Below, piece after piece: positions 1-5,049 of a stretch of 5,837 nt of DNA. Each line of letters opens with the position of its first letter. The first letter of the stretch is position 1. Location of the stretch: contig JADGCM010000108.1 of the NCBI GenBank assembly GCA_015228995.1, positions 1 to 5,837 of the forward strand, written 5' to 3'. The position numbers were made by a program, and so were the translations under genes. This stretch comes from Magnetococcales bacterium (GTDB lineage: Bacteria; Pseudomonadota; Magnetococcia; Magnetococcales; JADGCH01). The notes beneath the pieces are model-generated. The model saw only the letters and a program-made list of their open reading frames with translations. It was not told where the DNA came from and made no database searches.

Positions 1-1
1 T

Positions 2-364
2 CAGCGCATTGATATTCAACTTGATCCCCATCCCTTTAATGGTGGTATCACGACGCTGCAATCTTTGTGGCAAGGGGTGCCGGTGATAACGTTATTGGGG
101 GTGCGGCATGCCAGTCGCGTCGGCGCCTCGCTGCTCACCACCGCTGGGCTCGCCGAGTGGACTGTGGCGGCTAGTGGGGATGATTACGTCACCAAAGCGG
201 TGGCGTTGGCCTCAGACCAGCGGCGTTTGGCCGATTTACGTAGCAACTTGCGGGAGCGGATCGGTTGCACCTCATTGCTGGATGGCTCGCCATTTACCCA
301 CCATTGGCAGGAAATGCTGACCACTGCCTGGAACCGTTACTGCCGGGAGTCCGCTTCCAGCTGA
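2..364 (+). CDS. SPINDLY/O-GlcNAc transferase-like glycosyltransferase, C-terminal fragment
   Basis: Only the last 120 residues are present; the frame is open from the left edge and ends at TGA 362-364. The fragment matches the C-terminal half of the OGT catalytic domain (Glyco_transf_41 family). It shows a PFNGG-ITT segment (residues 11-18), then LWQGVPVITL (22-31), HASRVGASLL (35-44), a DDYV segment (60-63) and the family's terminal helical part with LR-LR and a Trp near the end. Members transfer a sugar from a UDP-sugar to Ser/Thr of proteins; bacterial versions usually carry N-terminal TPR repeats, which would lie upstream of this window. The target and sugar cannot be inferred. One oddity is that bacterial relatives usually have an Asp before the ALW motif (TT-x-D-A-L-W), whereas this protein has Gln at residue 20, a place that in human OGT contacts the nucleotide sugar. 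Family assignment is confident, function less so. Confidence 0.85.
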   Translation, partial: QRIDIQLDPHPFNGGITTLQSLWQGVPVITLLGVRHASRVGASLLTTAGLAEWTVAASGDDYVTKAVALASDQRRLADLRSNLRERIGCTSLLDGSPFTHHWQEMLTTAWNRYCRESASS

Positions 365-395
365 GGCAGAAAAAACCCATGACAACGTCCCCCAT

Positions 396-548
396 TTAAG
401 GTGCTTCCTGTTGGGCCTCGTCACCAAATATCTTTTCCTGTGAGCGGGCCTCTAAAATCCGGTCGGTCTACTGTTTGGGAGAGTCGGTGCCGCCATATTT
501 AACCGTGGTCAGAACGTTATATATTGAAAAATTTAGGTTTCTGTTGTT
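396..548 (-). pseudogene. Possible decayed coding remnant of unknown family
   Basis: This minus-strand frame reads like protein but is interrupted. Between an upstream in-frame stop near 549 and a TAA at 396-398 it encodes a stretch containing VLTTVKYGGTDSPKQ, then one TAG (plus positions 468-470), then TDRILEARSQEKIFGDEA and a short Gln/Glu-rich end. The charged, helix-like composition after the TAG is more protein-like than chance, and no start codon with a ribosome site is obvious. I do not recognise the family. It may be the 3' remnant of a gene lost by deletion, or a coincidence in intergenic DNA. The plus strand of 365-523 holds nothing else I can support: no clear terminator follows the glycosyltransferase. 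Confidence 0.25.
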
Positions 549-563
549 TCATAATTTTTCTGC

Positions 564-592
564 TTGCAATGTACCGCAAGAGATCCGATAAT
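564..592 (+). promoter_or_regulatory. Candidate sigma-70 promoter for the small membrane protein gene
   Basis: TTGCAA at 564-569 resembles a -35 box (4 of 6 matches to TTGACA). GATAAT at 587-592 resembles a -10 box (5 of 6 matches to TATAAT). The spacer is exactly 17 bp. Transcription would start near 599, giving a leader of about 63 nt before the ATG at 663. The surrounding DNA is AT-rich, so a chance match is possible. Confidence 0.4.
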
Positions 593-662
593 TGGGATGT
601 AAATTGCTTTCATTTTACATGCACGGGTGTCTTAACAGTAGCAAGGATTGAGTGTCGCACCT

Positions 663-944
663 ATGGAACACCGAACCAGACCCTTCATCAGAAATACCCA
701 CTTGGTTATTGGTGGCGCCCTGATTGTCATGGCGATCACGTTGTATGGGGTGTTGGATGACCCGGGAGAGGTTATCCGTAACGATGTTCGCTTTGGCCCG
801 TTTATCGCTGCTGGCCGTGTCCTGGTACCGCTTTTTGTTGCTATGGGTGTGGTCTATTTTCTCTCTGGGGTCCGTCGCTGCCAAGCTTGTGGTAAAATCT
901 TCTTCTGGCGTCATATCACCACCCATAAAGCTGGTTCAGTATGA
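663..944 (+). CDS. Small two-helix membrane protein with Cys/His zinc-binding-like tail, probably frameshifted
   Basis: This 93-residue hypothetical protein has two hydrophobic segments, about residues 14-31 (LVIGGALIVMAITLYGVL) and 46-69, joined by a short acidic loop. They are followed by a basic stretch and a tail with CQAC (C73, C76), H84 and H88. The ATG at 663 is chosen because the only purine-rich site, AAGGA at 643-647, directly abuts the alternative in-frame TTG at 648 and leaves it no spacing; the ATG's own spacing of about 15 nt is long. After the lysine at 927-929, the +1 frame continues LVQYDRCRYCRR to a TGA at 967-969. That would supply a second CxxC and make a CxxC-X19-CxxC zinc ribbon. 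The annotated end at 944 may therefore come from a one-base insertion, a sequencing error or a recoding site. Function unknown; the tail would suit a membrane-anchored metal or nucleic-acid/protein binding role, which is inference only. Confidence 0.6.
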   Translation: MEHRTRPFIRNTHLVIGGALIVMAITLYGVLDDPGEVIRNDVRFGPFIAAGRVLVPLFVAMGVVYFLSGVRRCQACGKIFFWRHITTHKAGSV

Positions 945-1103
945 CCGCTGCCGTTATTGTCGGCGATGATGCCTAGTTTTTAATCATTTTGTCTTATGCT
1001 CTTGCTGTACGAAGTGGCAGTTGGGCTCGTTGTATCGTCAGTTTGTTTGCGCCTTTCTGATGATTTTCGATAAATTACAATAGATTATGTATTTAATTAA
1101 TGG
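945..1103. other. Intergenic DNA upstream of the glnA promoter
   Basis: Apart from the +1-frame continuation of the preceding gene (to 969), I see no gene here. A short T-run at 976-981 follows only a 3 bp stem, too weak to call a terminator. TTGCGC (1047-1052) and TAAATT (1071-1076), 18 bp apart, could be a weak sigma-70 promoter giving basal glnA transcription, as glnAp1 does in enteric bacteria, but the match is poor. A degenerate NtrC-like dyad lies at 1003-1019. Confidence 0.3.
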
Positions 1104-1120
1104 TTGGTGCGGCTTTTGCT
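1104..1120 (+). promoter_or_regulatory. Sigma-54 (RpoN) promoter of glnA
   Basis: The sequence TTGGTGCG-GCTT-TTGCT carries the invariant GG (1106-1107) and GC (1118-1119) separated by exactly 10 bp. It matches the consensus YTGGCACG-N4-TTGCW at all but two positions. Transcription would start near 1131, about 95 nt before the glnA start codon. Nitrogen-regulated sigma-54 transcription of glnA, activated by phosphorylated NtrC, is established in proteobacteria, so both motif and place agree. No convincing NtrC enhancer pair was found upstream. Confidence 0.75.
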
Positions 1121-1131
1121 TTGAGCTGCTC

Positions 1132-1151
1132 TGCACGTCGTGGGTAGTGCA
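1132..1151 (+). repeat. Short inverted repeat in the presumed glnA leader
   Basis: TGCAC at 1132-1136 is mirrored by GTGCA at 1147-1151, with 10 bp between. The arms equal the outer half-sites of the NtrC dyad (TGCAC-N7-GTGCA), but the gap is 3 bp too long and the site lies just downstream of the predicted transcription start, where an enhancer would be unusual. It could form a weak RNA hairpin or be an operator; chance is also possible. Confidence 0.25.
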
Positions 1152-1215
1152 ACTGTAGGATGTGCGTTATCATGGGGTTGGGTTGTTATATCAATGTAGG
1201 TCTATTCGTTTCATG

Positions 1216-1221
1216 AGGAGG
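1216..1221 (+). promoter_or_regulatory. Strong Shine-Dalgarno site of glnA
   Basis: A perfect AGGAGG lies 4 nt before the ATG at 1226. It fixes the glnA start and agrees with high expression of glutamine synthetase. Confidence 0.85.
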
Positions 1222-1225
1222 ATCC

Positions 1226-2647
1226 ATGGCTGATCAGGCAGATGTTCGCAAGGCAATGGAAATGCTGCAGCAGAATGATGTCAAATATGTCGATTTTCGT
1301 TTTACCGACTTTCGCGGTAAGTGGCAGCATATCAGTGCGCCGGTAACGATGCTCACCGAAGAGGTGTTCGAGCATGGATTTGGCTTTGACGGCTCGTCTA
1401 TCGCTGGGTGGTGCGCCATTCATCAGTCGGATATGGTGTTTATGCCAGATCCAGCCACTGCTTTTATGGACCCGTTCACCGAGGCAGCGACCATTATTTT
1501 TATCTGTGATGTGGTGGATCCTTTCACCGGTGTTCCCTACACCCGTGATCCGCGTGCCGTTGCCCGCCGTGCCCAGGAATATCTCAAATTCACCGGCGTT
1601 GGTGACACGACCTACGTTGGTCCGGAAGCGGAGTTTTTTGTCTTTGATGATGTGCGTTATGCAGTGGGCATGAACAAGGTATTCTACGCCATTGATGCCG
1701 AAGAGGGTGCTTGGAACAGTGGCCGTAAGTACAAGGACGGCAATACCGGCCACCGCCCCGGTGTCAAGGGCGGTTATTTCCCAGTGCCGCCGGTCGATTC
1801 TATGCAGGATTTGCGTTCAGAGATGGCCACCGTCATGCAGGAAATGGGCATTGAGATTGAGTTCCATCACCACGAAGTAGCCACTGCTGGTCAATGCGAG
1901 ATCGATATGCGGTTTAATCGGCTGTTGCTGATGGCCGACAATATCCAAAAATACAAATATGCTGTGCACAATGTGGCTCACCAGTACGGCAAGACGGTCA
2001 CTTTTATGCCCAAGCCAATGGTTGGTGACAATGGTTCTGGCATGCACGTCCACATGTCGATCTGGAAAGACGGCAAGCCATTGTTTGCCGGTAACCAGTA
2101 TGCCGATTTGTCGCAAATGGCACTGCATTTCATTGGGGGCATCAAGAAGCATGCACGGGCTCTGAATGCCTTTACCAATCCTTCGACCAACTCTTATAAG
2201 CGGCTGATCCCTGGTTTTGAGGCGCCGGTTTTGTTGGCCCATTCGGCGCGCAACCGTTCTGCCAGTATCCGCATCCCGGCTTCGACCAACCCCAAAGCCA
2301 AGCGTTGTGAGATTCGGTTCCCAGATCCATCGGCCAATCCCTACTTGGCGTTCGCCGCCCTGCTGATGGCTGGTTTAGACGGTATTGAGAATCGGATTGA
2401 TCCGGGCAGCCCGATGGACAAGAACCTGTATGATTTGCCGCCAGAAGAGCTGAAGCAGGTACCGACCGTGTGTGGTTCTCTGCGCGAGGCACTGGCGACG
2501 CTGGATGCCAATCGTGATTTCCTCAAGAAAGGCGATGTCTTCAGCGATGACCTAATTGATGCTTGGATTGAACTCAAGATGGAAGAGGTGTATCGCATGG
2601 AGCACACTCCCCATCCGGTTGAGTACGAGATGTATTATTCAGTCTGA
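1226..2647 (+). CDS. glnA: Glutamine synthetase, type I (GSI-beta, adenylylation-regulated)
   Basis: This 473-residue cytoplasmic enzyme catalyses glutamate + NH3 + ATP to glutamine, the main ammonium assimilation step, and works as a dodecamer. Its length is close to the usual 469. The N-terminal beta-grasp domain carries the DGSS loop (D55), and the catalytic domain follows. With a constant offset of +5, all known Salmonella GS active-site residues are present: metal ligands E134 and E136 (GPEAEFF), E217, E225, H274 (GSGMHVH) and E362; the flap glutamate E332 (IPGFEAP); and R344 and R364. NLYDLPPEE places Y402 at the tyrosine adenylylated by GlnE, so covalent control by the PII/GlnE cascade is expected. 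Transcription is likely driven by the sigma-54 promoter at 1104-1120. No glnK, amtB or ntrBC lies immediately downstream; instead the next gene converges and overlaps the last 13 nt. No damage is visible. Confidence 0.98.
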   Translation: MADQADVRKAMEMLQQNDVKYVDFRFTDFRGKWQHISAPVTMLTEEVFEHGFGFDGSSIAGWCAIHQSDMVFMPDPATAFMDPFTEAATIIFICDVVDPFTGVPYTRDPRAVARRAQEYLKFTGVGDTTYVGPEAEFFVFDDVRYAVGMNKVFYAIDAEEGAWNSGRKYKDGNTGHRPGVKGGYFPVPPVDSMQDLRSEMATVMQEMGIEIEFHHHEVATAGQCEIDMRFNRLLLMADNIQKYKYAVHNVAHQYGKTVTFMPKPMVGDNGSGMHVHMSIWKDGKPLFAGNQYADLSQMALHFIGGIKKHARALNAFTNPSTNSYKRLIPGFEAPVLLAHSARNRSASIRIPASTNPKAKRCEIRFPDPSANPYLAFAALLMAGLDGIENRIDPGSPMDKNLYDLPPEELKQVPTVCGSLREALATLDANRDFLKKGDVFSDDLIDAWIELKMEEVYRMEHTPHPVEYEMYYSV

Positions 2648-3579
2648 CGTACCCCATGCTCCCCCTCTCCACCTGTGGGAGAGGGGGTTGGGGGTGAGGG
2701 GAGAGTTGCTCTTGCTACAGCTCGACAGAGGCGCGCTGCCCCCTGGATAATGCGCGGGTTGTGGCGTTGAATCCACTCCGGTGGAATGGTAACTAAGGCG
2801 ATTCCACCGGCAGGCCAGGGCCATTTCTGCCACTCGTCCAGCCAAGCCGGCCGCTCCTCTCCTTGAGGGCCACTGGCAATGATTATGCTGGGGTTAGCGG
2901 CTAGCACCGCCTCGCGGCTGATGGTTGGTGTCAGGTTGGGTAGATGAGCAAAGACATTGGTGGCGCCACAATAGCCCATGACATCGCTGAGCAGATGGGT
3001 GCTATTGATCGTTATCACCGGACGATGCCAAATCTGATAGAAAGCCGGTAGACCGGAAAATGGTTGTCGTAGGTTCATGATTTGCTGTTCAAATTGGTTA
3101 GCGGCTTGTTCGGCCACCGCTTCGGTACCGGTTAACACACCCAGTCGACGCAGTGTCGTCGCGATATCGATCAACTGTCGTGGTTCGGCTTGGTAGACCG
3201 GAATGGCCAATTGATCTAATAGCCGCAATTGCCGCTGGTTGCTGCCACTGTGCCAAGCAATGACAACGTCGGGCTGGAGCGATAGCACCTTTTCAATATC
3301 CATGCGACCGTAACCGCCGACACGGGTGATCTGCCGCGCTTCGACTGGGTAATCGCTAAAGTCGCTGCTACCAACGATACAAGCTCCGGCTCCAGCAGCA
3401 AAGAGTAGCTCGGTGATGTCAGGGGCCAGACTAATGACACGGCAGCTCGGCTTCGCCAACGACACCGTGCGACCGACGTCGTCGATCACCATCACCGCAG
3501 CCGCCGCAGCAGTGCAGCAGCGCACAGCGATCGCTACAACCAATAAGATGACATTGCTATAAATCAGATACCGACCCAC
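2635..3579 (-). CDS. btuF: BtuF-like periplasmic cobalamin-binding protein (ABC transporter substrate-binding)
   Basis: A 314-residue secreted protein. Residues 5-28 form a hydrophobic signal peptide ending in an alanine run. The mature part is a class III (helical-backbone) binding protein: RVISLAPDITELLFAAGAG (47-65), VGGYGRMDIEKVLSLQPDVV (88-107), AWHSGSN (108-114), then the second lobe with HRPVITINSTHLLSDVMGYCG and ISREAVLAANPSIII. E96 and E223 fall where E. coli BtuF has the two surface glutamates that dock on BtuC. BtuF captures vitamin B12 or corrinoids in the periplasm for BtuCD, none of which is in this window; haem or siderophore binding is a less likely alternative. The GTG start at 3577-3579 lies inside the end of mshJ (16 nt overlap) with only a weak ribosome site, implying translational coupling. 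Residues about 291-314 are Pro/Gly-rich and largely encoded by the repeat at 2661-2703, so the native domain probably ends near 290. The stop overlaps the end of glnA. Confidence 0.85.
   Translation of the reverse strand: MGRYLIYSNVILLVVAIAVRCCTAAAAAVMVIDDVGRTVSLAKPSCRVISLAPDITELLFAAGAGACIVGSSDFSDYPVEARQITRVGGYGRMDIEKVLSLQPDVVIAWHSGSNQRQLRLLDQLAIPVYQAEPRQLIDIATTLRRLGVLTGTEAVAEQAANQFEQQIMNLRQPFSGLPAFYQIWHRPVITINSTHLLSDVMGYCGATNVFAHLPNLTPTISREAVLAANPSIIIASGPQGEERPAWLDEWQKWPWPAGGIALVTIPPEWIQRHNPRIIQGAARLCRAVARATLPSPPTPSPTGGEGEHGVRQTE
2661..2703. repeat. G-rich inverted repeat at the convergent glnA/btuF-like junction
   Basis: CCCCCTCTCC at 2661-2670 pairs perfectly with GGAGAGGGGG at 2678-2687 (10 bp stem, 7 nt loop). 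It is followed by TTGGGGGTGAGGGG. The pattern is that of the dispersed CCCTCACCCC-AACCC-CTCTCCC type elements common in proteobacterial genomes. Lying between two converging genes, the stem could stop transcription or protect both mRNA ends, although no T-run follows it on either strand. It lies inside the btuF-like reading frame and encodes part of that protein's C-terminal tail. Copies elsewhere cannot be tested from this window. Confidence 0.65.
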
Positions 3580-4262
3580 TCTTGGTGACGACTAATGGTA
3601 TGCACGGTAATGCGGATGGTTGCTTTTGGATAATCGGTGACGATGTATTCCAACCGATCCCAATAGAGAACCAGCGACATGCTTTCAAGTTTTTTAAGAT
3701 AGTTTAACAGATTGATGTAGTCTCCTTCTAACAGCAAGACCGTGCCATGTTGGTAGACGACTTCGTCTGGGTTGACAGGTTTTTTCTTCTTCTTGTCGCC
3801 ATCCTTGTCTTTGTACTCGTCGTCGGCAAAAATTTGCACGGCTGGTACCGAAGTAATCTCTAGGAGCTTTAGGTTGGTATCCTGCGCCAACACCTGTTCG
3901 AGGATGCGGGTCATCTGCTGTGGCTGTACCAGATCGTGGGTGGCACGCTCCAATTTGTCCTTGACATCGGCAAGACGTTTTTGCAGTTTGTCCCTTTCTG
4001 TCCGCCACTCCTTATCCGGGTCCATCGTTGCTCGTTGAGTCACTTCACGTTGCAGGACCAGTACGGCATCCATACGTTGGTGGATTTCATCTTGTTGCTG
4101 GCCGATCTCTTGCAGCTGTTTTTCCCAGGGTGTCCACTGCCAAGTGTTCCAGGCCACCACTCCCCCCATCATGATGCCGCTGATCAATATTATCCGTTCA
4201 CGTCGGGAAAGCGCTACAAAACGGCTGTTCAGTGTCTCGAATTGTTCTCTAATTGCTTCCAT
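3564..4262 (-). CDS. mshJ: MSHA biogenesis protein MshJ (PilO-like)
   Basis: This 232-residue bitopic inner-membrane protein has a short cytoplasmic N-terminus, a single transmembrane segment at about residues 23-41 (ILISGIMMGGVVAW), then a long charged heptad-like region (about 45-110) predicted as coiled coil. A C-terminal PilO-type alpha/beta domain follows, with YINLLNYLKKLESM and a terminal EWVGI typical of MshJ. With its PilN-like partner it would form the periplasmic stalk that links the cytoplasmic ATPase platform to the outer-membrane secretin. A lysine/aspartate-rich insert (residues 149-163, containing five consecutive Lys) interrupts the C-terminal domain and is probably a surface loop. 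It starts 13 nt after the PilN-like gene and overlaps the next gene by 16 nt, so co-transcription is expected. Confidence 0.85.
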   Translation of the reverse strand: MEAIREQFETLNSRFVALSRRERIILISGIMMGGVVAWNTWQWTPWEKQLQEIGQQQDEIHQRMDAVLVLQREVTQRATMDPDKEWRTERDKLQKRLADVKDKLERATHDLVQPQQMTRILEQVLAQDTNLKLLEITSVPAVQIFADDEYKDKDGDKKKKKPVNPDEVVYQHGTVLLLEGDYINLLNYLKKLESMSLVLYWDRLEYIVTDYPKATIRITVHTISRHQEWVGI

Positions 4263-4275
4263 GGTAGGACCGACC

Positions 4276-5049
4276 CTACTCCTTTTTCTTCAAATTTTGT
4301 TTCATATTGTCCAACGGTTGGCGCATGGAATGACTGACCTGAGTAGCCTCCATTAGCTTGGCTCTTTCGGCATCTTCCGGAGAGCTTTGCGCTTTTGCCT
4401 TGCGGTTCTCTTGATCCTTACGCAGGGCCAGAGCCGACTGATCGCTGCTTTTTAAGGCGAATACCAATGGCTCACGCGGCTCACGTTGTTGTCCAGCGGC
4501 GAGGCTAAAAGACCTAAAGGTTTTGCCAGAAAAAGCCTTCTGTTGTGATAAATTATTTATGAAACTCGTAACTAGATTTGGAGCAACAACTTTTCCCTCA
4601 AGGACGATGCTGCTGCCACCGTTGAGTAAGCCAATACCATGCAACCAAACTCCGGCCACTTTGCCGAAGGAGAGCCCCTCCAGAAATTGGGTAAAACCAC
4701 GACTACTGGCTCGTTTTGCCTTGTCAATCAAGTGCATGACCCGACTGACACGCAACAGCTCCTGTTCAAGGCGTCCCACATCCTCTTGTAGCTGCATGTT
4801 GCTTTGTGGCACTGGAAAACGCTTTTCCAAATCAGCCAATAGGGCAGAAGACTTTTGCTCTTGTCGGCGTAGGTCGGCCAGCTCTTGCTGCCTGCGCGTT
4901 AGGTGATAATTCATAGCCAGTGAGATAACCAATAACAACATGGCAACGGCCCCGAGCACAGTTGTAGCAGCGTAAAGGCTGACTGGGTCGTGGACCGGCC
5001 TCAGGTGAGGCTGGTATAGATTGACAGACTGGCCAGACTGGTTAGTCAT
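4276..5049 (-). CDS. PilN-like MSHA biogenesis protein (fimbrial assembly family)
   Basis: A 257-residue bitopic inner-membrane protein. It has a cytoplasmic N-terminus including NLYQPHLRP (residues 10-18), similar to the INLLP-type peptide by which PilN binds PilM, although diverged. A transmembrane helix spans about 24-46, followed by a coiled-coil stretch (about 50-110) rich in Gln, Glu and Leu. The PilN-type domain covers about 118-200 (FLEGLSFGKVAGVWLHGIGL, SIVLEGKVVAPNLVTSFI). A highly charged tail follows (about 200-257, ending KKKE). Its start overlaps the stop of the upstream mshI by 4 nt (ATGA), with GGAGGTGA placed just before it. This is the gene sometimes named mshI2 or treated as part of mshI; I leave the symbol blank because naming varies. 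Confidence 0.8.
   Translation of the reverse strand: MTNQSGQSVNLYQPHLRPVHDPVSLYAATTVLGAVAMLLLVISLAMNYHLTRRQQELADLRRQEQKSSALLADLEKRFPVPQSNMQLQEDVGRLEQELLRVSRVMHLIDKAKRASSRGFTQFLEGLSFGKVAGVWLHGIGLLNGGSSIVLEGKVVAPNLVTSFINNLSQQKAFSGKTFRSFSLAAGQQREPREPLVFALKSSDQSALALRKDQENRKAKAQSSPEDAERAKLMEATQVSHSMRQPLDNMKQNLKKKE

Noticed and set aside
524..760. 78-codon plus-strand open frame starting at TTG
   Set aside because: Its second half overlaps the membrane protein gene in another frame, the composition is not protein-like, and no start site is seen.
615..926. 103-codon minus-strand open frame opposite the small membrane protein
   Set aside because: It is antisense to the better-supported gene, has no recognisable domain and no ribosome site.
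949..981. Possible intrinsic terminator after the small membrane protein
   Set aside because: The stems near 950-973 are only 3 to 4 bp long, too weak to support a call despite the T-run.
1003..1019. TGC-N11-GCA dyad resembling an NtrC binding site about 110 bp upstream of the sigma-54 start
   Set aside because: The position suits an enhancer, but only about 10 of 17 bases match and the inner dyad positions fail, so chance is likely.
1211..1753. 180-codon minus-strand open frame inside glnA
   Set aside because: It is a shadow of the glnA reading frame, which is fully conserved.
3780..3790. A-rich tract on the minus strand in mshJ as a -1 slippery site
   Set aside because: The A run is in the wrong phase for the X-XXY-YYZ pattern, and the zero frame continues as a normal MshJ C-terminus.
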